From Trichomonas vaginalis G3 (lineage: Eukaryota > Parabasalia > Trichomonadida > Trichomonadidae), in the NCBI RefSeq assembly GCF_026262505.1, contig NC_067204.1:22289300-22353299 (forward strand): a stretch of 64,000 nt of DNA, given 5' to 3'. The translations under genes were made by a program, and so were the position numbers. Below the pieces are notes generated by a model. It saw only the letters and a program-made list of their open reading frames with translations, had not been told where the DNA came from and did not search any database. Below, piece by piece: positions 30,025-39,500 of this stretch. Every line of letters starts with the position of its first letter. The stretch's first letter is position 1.

Positions 30025-31590
30025 GCAGAACGAACACTAAACGAATTTACTCCAGCAGAGCATATTCATCAGATTCGCTCATATTTCGATATCATAGACA
30101 ATGCAGTTCAAATTGGTGACACTAATAGAAAATATTCTGACGCAAAGATTCCATCACAACCTGGAACTGCTAAAGATAACACATGGGTAACATTCAATCT
30201 CTCACCTCCTGGTGAAAATATTGTGGACCTTTACAATACATTCATTACGTATAAAATGGAAGGTCAATTTATTGCAGATAAAGAAATTGTTCAGGTTCCA
30301 ATAAAACAAACCCACCAGGATTTTGGATTGGTTTCGATGACGCTTTCTATGCAGTTGCTGGATATCAAATCCTTGCAAATGGTCGTATCGTATATTCTCA
30401 AGACAACGCAAGAGAAGAAGCATATATAACTTCAAACTCACAAACTACCGAACAAATAAAGAAAGTAGATGTTTTCTCAAAGACTCGACATGAAGATGTA
30501 TGGAGTCATTCGGGAACATGCAGAACAGGACAAATTGTTAGTGGTCCAATTACAGCAGGAAAATCATTTGATTTTTAAGCTTCGTTTAAGAATTCCTGTT
30601 AGAAGATTCCTTCCATTAGAAGCTATTCGATTTATTCCAGCTTTTGCAGGAAACATTCAGCTTAAAGTAAAGTTCAGTAGCGACGCCTTACAATGCACAT
30701 CTATATCTGTAAATGATATCATTGCTTTCAATCCAACTCTTAAAGTTGCATTTGCTTCAGATTCAAATCCACCGACAAATAAATTTGTTCCATGGAATGA
30801 ACCATTCACTATGATAACGAAGGCAGTAGAAGCTAGTGGAACAGTTACTATTACAACTGTAAACCAGCAACTATTTCGAACAAAGATGGATTTTAATGAA
30901 TGTTTCATTCATCCAAAGTCATTCTCTTTAGACCCTAACATTTATACAGAACTTGTAGAACATTATACAAACGAGGCTTTATGTTTTCCTGTTAAAGTTA
31001 TGGATTGGATTCCTATGGACGGTTCATTCTCAAAGAATACAGATAGTTCAAGTGCAACATTTACAGCAGCTTATACGCCTATTAATGTTAAAAGTATTTG
31101 GGCACTATTTAGAAAGAAAGACAACTATTATGTTAATTTTGAGAACCCTAAGTTTATATCTTCAGCTTTCCATGGGAGCTTATGGAAATATACCTGCAGA
31201 ACCTGAAAAATCATATGGACCTGTATTTTATGAAATGGTTGCGAACGCCTGCAATACAAACAATGATATGATTGGATTTAATGAAGATGTTATGAGGTCA
31301 TTGGTGGATGATGGTAGTGTGGAACATAAATGGGATAGCTATGACAACACACATTTCTTATGTGGTTTTCCAACAGAAGTGGACTTTTGCTTCCAGCAAG
31401 GTCAAACATCTACTGCTCCAATAACATACAAATTGTCTGTTAAAGGACCTATTGAACTAGCAACTGAAAATATACAAAGCCACTTATTGGATTTATGAGG
31501 GATTGTTGCTTTGCCATTCAGGTGCGTGCTAATGGAATCCCAATAATAAGATTAGATGACTATAACTTAGCCACAGACGACAGTGAGGAA
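30025..31590 (+). pseudogene. Maverick 1 putative major capsid protein block
   Basis: The longest readable part (245 residues) is beta-rich with KLRLRIPVRRFLPLEAIRF and PAFAGNIQLKVKFSS, which parallels KLKLRVPLSSFL and PNWAGKNFY in the same position of Maverick 2. Polintons carry a double jelly-roll capsid protein, and size, beta content and place fit, so I call it capsid-like by inference. It is followed by a small frame to about 31590. Fossil with a few breaks. Confidence 0.5.
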
Positions 31591-31661
31591 TAAAGGATGA
31601 ACATTTATTTTTAAAGCTTATAAATGAGTTCTTCTCAAGCTCTCGCGAACCTTCACCATCT

Positions 31662-32063
31662 ATGAAACAAACTTTACCAAACGATTATGGAGCACCTATT
31701 GAATATTTCTTACGAGCTGCACAATGGCAAAGAGCAGTTTCACCAAGGTTAGGTGTTCCACCAGCTCCTGTCAAAAATAGCATTTGGTCAAGTCCTTATA
31801 TAAGATATGGTCTCCCACTAGGTTTGCTAGCTACAGCAGGAGCAGTTATGATGTTGAAAAGAAATAAAGCAAATGTTGTAAATAATACTGAAGTAGCTGA
31901 AGTTAAACAAACTCCAACACCTTCACAAGCAAAACCTTCAATGACTCCTGAACCTATGGAAGTACAAACTCCTGTTCAAAAGTCAACTCCTAAACCGACT
32001 CCAACATTTAAACCAGAACCCACGCCTCAAATAAATCGTAAAACTCCTGCGTTTCCTTACTGA
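31662..32063 (+). CDS. Maverick 1 protein with membrane segment and Pro-rich tail
   Basis: 133 residues, ATG start. Residues about 45-67 (YIRYGLPLGLLATAGAVMML) form one probable membrane helix. It is preceded by a short amphipathic head and followed by Lys/Pro/Thr-rich repeats (TPTPSQAKP, STPKPTPTFKP). A minor virion or membrane protein is possible; there is no family match that I know. Confidence 0.5.
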   Translation: MKQTLPNDYGAPIEYFLRAAQWQRAVSPRLGVPPAPVKNSIWSSPYIRYGLPLGLLATAGAVMMLKRNKANVVNNTEVAEVKQTPTPSQAKPSMTPEPMEVQTPVQKSTPKPTPTFKPEPTPQINRKTPAFPY

Positions 32064-32111
32064 AAAAATAACGTTATTTTTATTTAATATTAAAATTTTT
32101 ATTTGATTGAA

Positions 32112-32348
32112 ATGACGACTAAAGTCACTGAAGCAATGAAACAAAAGTTTTTGGTAGAATACATTAAATCAGGAGCGGTTCCAGAAGGTTTTTACGTTCA
32201 TACTATGAAGGATGGTAGAGTTCAGTTTAGAAAGATAAAGCAACCATTAGATAGAGAAGGTATATTAAGGAAGATTAAACTTCATGAGGACAACATTGCT
32301 GAACTTAAGAAGAAGTTAGAAGAGTTGGAGAAAGGAAGAGAGTTATAA
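32112..32348 (+). CDS. Small Maverick 1 protein in the terminal repeat
   Basis: 78 residues from the ATG at 32112. N-terminal half has GAVPEGFYVHTMKDGRVQF, C-terminal half is a Lys/Glu/Leu helix (LHEDNIAELKKKLEELEKG) likely to be coiled coil. A degraded inverted counterpart lies next to the gap in the left repeat. Unknown function. Confidence 0.5.
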   Translation: MTTKVTEAMKQKFLVEYIKSGAVPEGFYVHTMKDGRVQFRKIKQPLDREGILRKIKLHEDNIAELKKKLEELEKGREL

Positions 32349-32500
32349 AGTAATGAATTCAAGTGGGTGAAAAAAGAGGTGAAAAAAGAGGTGAGATGTC
32401 ACCTCTTCACCTAAATTTATTTTTGTGCTATGTTTTCATACGTGTGAGGGTGGTGATATCATTAATTTTAAGTTTATTTTTTATTTTATTTTGGATGTAA

Positions 32501-32785
32501 ATGACAGAACAAAAGCAACTCATTCGAATTCCACAGTATAACAAACATACATTTAAACATTTATTCTTCCTTCCTGAGCATAACATGTTCTTTCAAATAC
32601 ATCCGAGACCAGTTGACTTTTCATTGACTGTGTATAAAGATAGAAATAGTTATATCATTAAACCATACGATGACGAAGGTAAGTTATGTAAATTGTACGT
32701 TAAGAAGTTAGAGAAAGTTTATGGCTTCAAGTATGACTACAATAGGGTTAACACTGATGATGAAGATATTGAGGAAAATTTATGA
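32501..32785 (+). CDS. Second small Maverick 1 protein in the terminal repeat
   Basis: 94 residues, ATG start. Mixed alpha/beta composition with FKHLFFLPEHNMFFQIHP and an acidic tail (NTDDEDIEENL). A decayed inverted counterpart is at 26374-26510 in the left repeat. No family recognised. Confidence 0.45.
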   Translation: MTEQKQLIRIPQYNKHTFKHLFFLPEHNMFFQIHPRPVDFSLTVYKDRNSYIIKPYDDEGKLCKLYVKKLEKVYGFKYDYNRVNTDDEDIEENL

Positions 32786-33009
32786 GAACATTAGTGAAGT
32801 TGTTAGTGAGAACGATAGTGAGAACGTTTATTTTTACATTAGTGAGTTCGTTAGTGAAGTGGTTGGCGGCTTTGTAAATATTTAAGGTTAAGTTAGTTTT
32901 TGCGTTCGTGTTGTAAAATATACGTTAACGGTTTTGTAAAGTGTCAAATTCACAAGTATTGGGTAAAGTGGAACGCAGTGCCACCATACCCAAGATAACC
33001 ATACTAACT

Positions 33010-33363
33010 TCTGTGTACTTCTCTATAAGATACATCAATTTGTTGTAATTTCAAACGTTTCCATTGTTTTGTTTGACCACAGGGAAAGGCCCAGTGGTCA
33101 TGTATCACAGCAAGAGCTTTGATTTGGTCGTAGGGATTGACCCTACGACCTTTCTTGCCTTTAGGCAATGGGATATTCTGGAAGCTAAATTGATTTTGTA
33201 AAAAAGATTTTGAAACATCTAAATATTTGAAATCATTTGATTGAAGGGTTGGGGCGATGGGAACATGGGTGCAAGCTTCTTCCCATGTCATTTTACCTTC
33301 TTCAATCTGATTGGAAATACCAATTAGGTAAATTCGATCGACATACCCTTTGTAAGGATTCAT
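33010..33363 (-). pseudogene. Host gene fragment on right side of Maverick 1
   Basis: Minus-strand frame from the ATG at 33363 (MNPYKGYVDRIYLIG) through KGKKGRRVNPYDQIKALAVI and WKRLKLQQIDVSYREVH; it stops within the first bases of the Maverick. It lies on the same strand as the fragment on the left side, in the order expected for the first part of one gene interrupted by the element. Family unknown; a KGKKGRR patch could bind nucleic acid or act in nuclear import. Confidence 0.45.
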
Positions 33364-33540
33364 TCTAATGAAGTACGTTAACAATCAAAATATTCTATAA
33401 GTGTCTAGTATGGAATTCAAAAGAATAAAGAAAATGGTAACGTAAATAAACGTATTATGAAATAATTTATAATTAAAATGAAAAAAAGAAAAAATAATAA
33501 GTAAAGTGACTGGAAATGAAAATTAAAATCAGTGTACAGT

Positions 33541-34009
33541 TTTATTTTTTCTCGCTGTGAAACGTATTCGGTCATTTTTTTAAAAATTAATTTTTTGTTA
33601 GAGATAAGAGCTAAAACTCGGTAAACAACTTCTTTATGTCTAGAAAATTCTATCTTGCCTTTTATTTTTTTCTCGCTGTGAAACGTATTCGGTCATTTTT
33701 TTAAAAATTAATTTTTTGTTAGAGATAAGAGCTAAAACTCGGTAAACAACTTCTTTATGTCTAGAAAATTCTATCTTGCCTTTTATTTTTTTCTCGCTGT
33801 GAAACGTATTCGGTCATTTTTTTAAAAATTAATTTTTTGTTAGAGATAAGAGCTAAAACTCGGTAAACAACTTCTTTATGTCTAGAAAATTCTATCTTGC
33901 CTTTTATTTTTTTCTCGCTGTGAAACGTATTCGGTCATTTTTTTAAAAATTAATTTTTTGTTAGAGATAAGAGCTAAAACTCGGTAAACAACTTCTTTAT
34001 GTCTAGAAA
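33541..34009. repeat. 121-bp tandem repeat, almost 4 copies
   Basis: CTCGCTGTGAAACG recurs at 33551, 33672, 33793 and 33914, exactly 121 bases apart. Copies look identical apart from a T-run, so the array is recent. It has no coding potential and lies just beyond Maverick 1. Confidence 0.95.
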
Positions 34010-34513
34010 ATAATTATTTGAATTTATTCAATTTTGTGAATTTTCCTTCAAAAATCAAGTTTAAATATCTTATTTGCCATATAATTATAAATACAATGAA
34101 ACATATTCGAAATTGAAAAGAATGACTTTTTCTGTTCTTTCAATCATTCAATTTGAATTTTGCAATATTGGATTTCTCATTAAATAGCTATTAAAAACAA
34201 CAAGCAATTTAACTTACTTTCAAATTTATTTGTGTTATATTCAATCTTCTCAAAACTTATAATTTTCGGCTATAGCATGATTATATGCTATATAATATAA
34301 TAAACCTATAATAGTATCATTCTTTCAATTATTTGAAGAGAAAACCGAAAAAATCTATTTTCGGTCTATAACATTTGCAATTCAAAATTGAAAGAAAAAA
34401 AATTGTTTGCCAATATCTAAAATAGAATCATATAGTTCCATCACAGAGTATTGATGGAAAAAATATCAAAATTTGATGGATAATTTATTTTGGAATTCTT
34501 TGGTTAAAAAAAG

Positions 34514-34521
34514 TGTCATTT
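34514..34521 (+). promoter_or_regulatory. Initiator-like element
   Basis: AAAAAAAGTGTCATTTATG: TCATT fits TCA(+1)Y(T/A) with +1 at 34518 and a leader of only 4 bases before the ATG at 34522. The AAAAGTG in front recurs at other starts in the window. Confidence 0.5.
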
Positions 34522-34935
34522 ATGCAAACATGGACTTTATCAAAACTTATCTCTCATCGCGACAATATGGGTAGTTGTTGCCTAGATATTCATCAGATTT
34601 TTAAGCCATTACTCGACATGTTCCTTCAAGTTGGCGAAAGTTACGATTTTGATCCAGAAAAGATCAAAGTTGATAATTACAATTCTGTAGTCACACTTCC
34701 TCCTCAATTAGATTTAAAACGCAAAAGACAGAAATATAAAACTTTCATTCAACTTTTCGATAGTATCGATCAAAATTTATACCCAGATTTTGTAAATTTA
34801 TGCAGCAAATATCAAACAGCACCGACAGATGATCTCAAACAGCAGATTAAGGAAAAGTATAAAACAGTATTCATGCTTGAAAGTTATGAAGCAATAGGTA
34901 GATTTGCAGGTCCCATAGAATCCAAGGCCAAATGA
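34522..34935 (+). CDS. Hypothetical protein, 137 residues
   Basis: Start chosen at the ATG at 34522 right after an initiator; a GTG 9 bases earlier would put the initiator inside the gene. All-alpha composition, soluble, Lys/Asp/Gln-rich (LDLKRKRQKYKTFIQLFDSI; DLKQQIKEKYKTVFML). No domain recognised, no signal peptide and no membrane segment. Codon use and the initiator argue that it is a real gene. It stands alone between the 121-bp array and the ENTH-like gene. Confidence 0.65.
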   Translation: MQTWTLSKLISHRDNMGSCCLDIHQIFKPLLDMFLQVGESYDFDPEKIKVDNYNSVVTLPPQLDLKRKRQKYKTFIQLFDSIDQNLYPDFVNLCSKYQTAPTDDLKQQIKEKYKTVFMLESYEAIGRFAGPIESKAK

Positions 34936-35358
34936 GAATAAGAGAAGCAATAGAATCTAGACGAAGTTTACTTCTAATTGTGATAACTATAAAAGAATAT
35001 ATTTTGGGCATGCCGTTTATCTAACACAGATAAGCCCATCTGATCTAATAATAATTGATAGTAAGATCTTTTCGAAGCCTTATATTTTAAATGCTTGAAA
35101 ATTCTTACTGCCACGTTCGATATTATGTCTATATTATTAATATCTAAATCATGTCTTTGTTTATTATCGTTCGAATGCTTCAATTTCAACAATGAGGTTT
35201 TTTTTTATTGTTGTTTCGCTCGGAAATAATCATTTGAAAAATATTGTGGGGAAAAAATATTCATCTGTGTATTTATTGTATCTGCTTAAAATTTAGCCTT
35301 TTATATTTTGTATCGATTTTATACTATCATCCCAACTTTTTTTTGCCAATTCAATTGA
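34936..35358. other. Intergenic; possible small minus-strand frame
   Basis: A 72-residue minus frame (34974-35192) holds VAVRIFKHLKYKASKRSYYQ, which looks coding-like but matches nothing I know. It may be a relic. Otherwise nothing. Confidence 0.35.
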
Positions 35359-36192
35359 ATGTTTAGCGAAAAAGCCCCTTTCGGCATTCCCAATCTTTAT
35401 AATGCATCCCTTCGATCCGAGTTGAGGAAAATTGCTGCAGGAAAAACATTTATTGTAACACCAGACGAAAATAGAAAAATTTTAGATACAGTAGTTTCTG
35501 TTCGTGATTCATACATCGTTGTCGCTACAATTTTGATGTTAATTGATGAAAATGCATCACATTCTCTACCTGTTTTTAAACTTCTTGTCATTTTAATGAA
35601 TGGCTTGCATCAAAACAGATATGAATTCGTCGAAGCAGCAAAAACATTTTCTAAAGAAATTCGATCCATTTTGTTCTTAAACTTTGGAGATCCAGCAGAT
35701 ATTTATCGTGAACAAATACATTACATGATACAAGCTATATATCACCATATTGTTTACTCAACTAAACTCCCCACAGTAGAATCATGTACTAAAGCTTCTC
35801 AGCTTCCTGAACCGCCAAAATCACCTCAATCTTCTAAGGATGGAGTTGTAGCACCAAAAGAACCTGAAGAAGAAGATGATGAAGAACTTTCATTCGATCT
35901 TAAGTCAATGTCTAATGATAGATCACTCAAGAACTCATTTAATCCGTTTTCAAGTACTCATGATTTAATTTCATTCGGACAGCCACAGCAAAACATAACG
36001 CAAGATCCATTTGTTCCTCCACCAGAAATAATTCCCGAAAAAAATATCGATCAAGTCCTTATAAGCTCTATCAAAGTCCAAGAAGAAGAAAAACCAACAG
36101 AAGGGCTGAAGAATCCTAGAGATTTATATCTTGTGACCGAATTCCAACTTGAAAAGAGACCTCAGTACGATGATACTATTGAGAGTTACTAA
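35359..36192 (+). CDS. ENTH/ANTH-like endocytic adaptor
   Basis: 277 residues, ATG start, stop inside TAAA. Residues 1-140 are an all-alpha bundle (HSLPVFKLLVILMNGLHQNR; FVEAAKTFSKEIRSILFLNF) whose hydrophobic pattern fits the ENTH/ANTH/VHS superhelix of clathrin adaptors. The C-terminal half is disordered and acidic, with short linear motifs found in epsins: NPF (in SFNPFSS), DPF (in QDPFVPP) and DLISF. NPF binds EH domains and DPF binds AP-2 appendages in other eukaryotes. The combination makes a role in clathrin-coated vesicle formation likely, although the ENTH call rests on pattern rather than on a clear signature. Confidence 0.6.
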   Translation: MFSEKAPFGIPNLYNASLRSELRKIAAGKTFIVTPDENRKILDTVVSVRDSYIVVATILMLIDENASHSLPVFKLLVILMNGLHQNRYEFVEAAKTFSKEIRSILFLNFGDPADIYREQIHYMIQAIYHHIVYSTKLPTVESCTKASQLPEPPKSPQSSKDGVVAPKEPEEEDDEELSFDLKSMSNDRSLKNSFNPFSSTHDLISFGQPQQNITQDPFVPPPEIIPEKNIDQVLISSIKVQEEEKPTEGLKNPRDLYLVTEFQLEKRPQYDDTIESY

Positions 36193-36557
36193 AAATATTA
36201 CTTATGTTTGCAGAATTGATTAAATTTTGTTTTCTGAATAAAATTTTTAGATAAATTCAGCAATAACAATACTTATATTACTATAAAATTACTCAGGATT
36301 GAAAATACTAAGACACAATTTACCTAGATTTCTGATAAATAAGACCGATATGATGCTAAACTTATTATTGTTCGAAACAAATGTGACTTTCGTAACGAAT
36401 ATTCATTAGAAGAATTTTGAAACATGGGTGAAGAATACATTGCATTTCTAACATAAAAGGAATCAGATAAAGATATCTATACCTTATTTCTTGGCTACTA
36501 TATCAAGTGACAATTTTTTGAGAAACAAAAATGACGTTTAGAAAATAACAAAAAAAC
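36193..36557. other. Upstream region of DNA polymerase alpha
   Basis: 365 AT-rich bases. CAAGTGACAATTTTTT at 36505-36520, about 40-50 bases before the ATG, matches the recurring (A)AAGTG(A/T)CA motif. Nothing else seen. Confidence 0.4.
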
Positions 36558-39500
36558 ATGAGTAGGCGTTCATCTCGTCAGAAAGATGAGAAGAGTGCCG
36601 TTCAAGAGTTAATGGAAAAAGAAGCATCATTGAGCTCATCATCTTCAGACGATGAAGGAGATGAAGGCTCATATGATAGCTTATCTGACGATGGTTTCAT
36701 TGCTGATGGTACATACGAAGACGAATTCAAAGTTAACAAACCAAAACAGCCAAAGAAACCAGAACAACCACTTGAAGAGGGTCAAAAATCAATTACAGAT
36801 CTTTTAGGAAAAACAAAGAAAAAATCTACTCCAAAATCAAGCAAAAATACAGATATTGCCGATAAGTTATTCCAAGAGTTCATGACTACAACATCTACAA
36901 CAGCATCTAAGCCATCAAAATCTACATCTTCTTCTAGTGATAAAAAGAAATCAATTTCGGAAGGATTTGCAGCTAAATTATCTGCAAAAAGCAAAGAACA
37001 AGCTATTAAGCAAGAAAAGGAAGCTGCAGCTGCCGAAGTTAAAAAACAAAAAGTTGAATCTCAGAAAACAGAACCAAAAACAGTTTCAGTCGAAAAAGTT
37101 AAGCGTGGACCAAAGACAGAACCACGCGACAGGAAACCTGTTATCAAACCTGCAGAACCAGTCAATATTCCTGATGTTCAAGAAGAAGATCCATTACCTG
37201 AAATTGCAGAGACACCAATTACAAGTAAAATGCAAACAGAGTCATTCCATAATGAAAATTTCCAGATGTATTTATTCAATATTGTTGAAGATACAGGAAA
37301 ATTATATCTTTTCGGAAAAGCTTTCGCTAAATCAAAGAAGATGGTAACTGTTTGCGTAGTTATCTCAAATCCACGTCGTATCATTCATTTTCTTCCAACT
37401 TTCAACGAAATTGATGACTGCAAATCTGAAATCCAAAGTTTGCATCAAAAGGCAATTGTATATCCAGAATATTTGAAATATGCATTTGGTGATTCTGATA
37501 TTTCACAAATGTCTCAATGGATTACTGCCGAATTACCAGGTAATTACGACATTTCAAAGATTCCTATGATAGGAAAGCATTACAACAAAGTCTTTGGCTG
37601 GAGTTCCTCACTTACAGAATGCTTCATCATGCGTTACAAGATCATGGGACCTTGCTGGATTAAATTCAAGAAACGGGTTGAAAATCCACAAAATTTGGTT
37701 TCAATTGTTTCTCAATTAAACTTCGAACTTTCTGATGAATTCAAGAAAGACGAGCCAGAGATTGAGATCCTTGATAAGACCGACATCCCAGAATTCAACC
37801 TCGCATGCATCTCAGTCAAAACAGAATACGACAACACGAAGAAAGAACACGTAATCAGAATGATTTCTTTGAGAGTTTTCGCAAAATGTGCCATTACAAA
37901 GTTATCATCAAATGATTGCCACAAAGCAACTTATTACTGGATGCTTGGCAACATTAAGAATTCAGAGCTCCCAGGAACACCTTTCAACAACGAGAAAGAC
38001 ATGTTGGAAAGGTTCATCACCGATATCCAAAACTCTGACATTGATTTGATTTTGTCATTCGGATTTAATACATTTGATGGCCAAATCATTGCTCAGAGAT
38101 TGATCCAGCTCAAAGTCAAGGACTGGTACAGAATTGGAAGACTGAAAAGATCATTCCCAAGAGATAACATCACTAAGTTCTCCAAGAACACATTACTTAT
38201 TCTTAGTGGTCGTTTGCCAGTTGATATCAGAGTTTCTGCTGATGAATTCTTGCATTCAAAGGCAAATGATTTCGCTTCTGTTATTCAACAGGAATTAGGT
38301 ATATTAGTTCCTGATTTGGAGACATCCAATTTCTCCCAGTTGATCTTCAACATTCCGATGCTCAAGAAGTACGTAATTGCTAATGAAAACAACACTGCTT
38401 ACATCATTAATTTGACACGTAAAATCCATATCGTTCCTTTGACTTTACAAATTTCTCAATTGTCAGGTGCATTGTGGTCGAGAGTTTTGCTTGGAAAGGC
38501 ATCCCCAAGATCAGAAGCATTGCTTGCTCACGAGTTCATCAACAGAGGCTACGTTATTCCTGATAAATCACAAGTCAAAGTTTCTGGAAAGAGAGAAGAT
38601 GCACAATATAAAGGTGGCCACGTTTTGGATCCGAAAAGAGGTTTCCACGAGAATTACGTAACAGTTCTCGATTACAACTCTCTTTATCCATCAATTATCA
38701 GACAGTATAACATCTGTTTCACAACAAGAATGGTTGCAAATCCAAACCAAAACAGTGCTGTCCTTCCAAAGATCATGGCTGAATTATTGAACAAGAGAAG
38801 TGAAGTCAAGAAAGACATGAAAGAAAAAGGAGATGCACAGTTCCAAGTTACTCAACAGATTGAAGAACTGGAGAACAAGATCAAGGCTGGAGAAGATTCA
38901 GTTGGAAACAAGAATCATCTTGAAGCTCTCAAGAAGAAATTGGACAATTTAGATACAGAATTAAGATCATTGAACATCAAACAGTTGGCCGTCAAGATTT
39001 TGGCAAACTCAATGTACGGTTACTTAGGTTACAAAGGATCTCGATTCCCTGCTACTAAATTGGCTGAAGAAATTACAAAGAAAGGTAGAGAAGCTCTTCA
39101 AGCTGTTATTGACATTGTCGAGCATTTCCAGTACGAAGATTCCAACCAATTCTCAATTGTTTATGGTGATACAGACTCTGTCATGGTTGATTGCATGACA
39201 AGAGATGAAACAAGAGCAAGAAATGTTGCCATGGGAATTTGCCAAGCAGTCGAACTTCATTTCAAGAAGCAGCGCAAGAATGGCGATGCTGTCATGAAAT
39301 TAGGTTTAGATCACTTGTTCAAGAAGATGCTTTTGGTTTCTAAGAAGAAATACGCAGCTTTGGATCAACTTCCAAATGGAAATCTCAACTTAGAACTCAA
39401 AGGTTTGGATATGGTCAGAAGAGATTGGTGCTTCTTAACACGCTATCTTTCATATTTTGTCATTTCCACATTCATGTTTGGTGAAAACTCGGATGATTCC

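Larger units (their letters stand above)
26074..33009. mobile_element. Maverick (Polinton) element 1, broken, with assembly gap
   Basis: Family: Maverick/Polinton. The ends are long inverted repeats starting AGTTAGTATGG with a common GTGGCACTGCG inside. Parts seen: C-terminal DNA polymerase B (+), a minus-strand gene block, a small basic protein (-), a small broken gene (+), a capsid-like gene block (+), a membrane-segment protein (+), and two small genes inside the right repeat. No integrase, ATPase or protease is visible; they may lie in the gap, since family members are commonly 15-20 kb. The copy is broken, with roughly half a dozen breaks over its genes. The two ends have drifted apart visibly, so it is not a very recent arrival. 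I could not find a matching 5-6 bp target duplication. Confidence 0.85.
32104..33009. repeat. Right inverted repeat of Maverick 1
   Basis: Reverse complement of 26074-26927. It contains two small genes and, at 32360-32430, a palindromic GGTGA/TCACC module also found in Maverick 2. Confidence 0.85.
33385..34521. other. Intergenic, mostly a 121-bp tandem array
   Basis: Besides the array at 33541-34009 the region is AT-rich. 34034-34512 shows no gene; ATAGCATGATTATATGCTAT near 34273 is a small imperfect palindrome. Confidence 0.6.

Noticed and set aside
34974-35192. 72-residue minus frame after the small hypothetical gene
   Set aside because: It has a coding-like stretch but no family match, initiator or neighbouring support; kept only as a remark.
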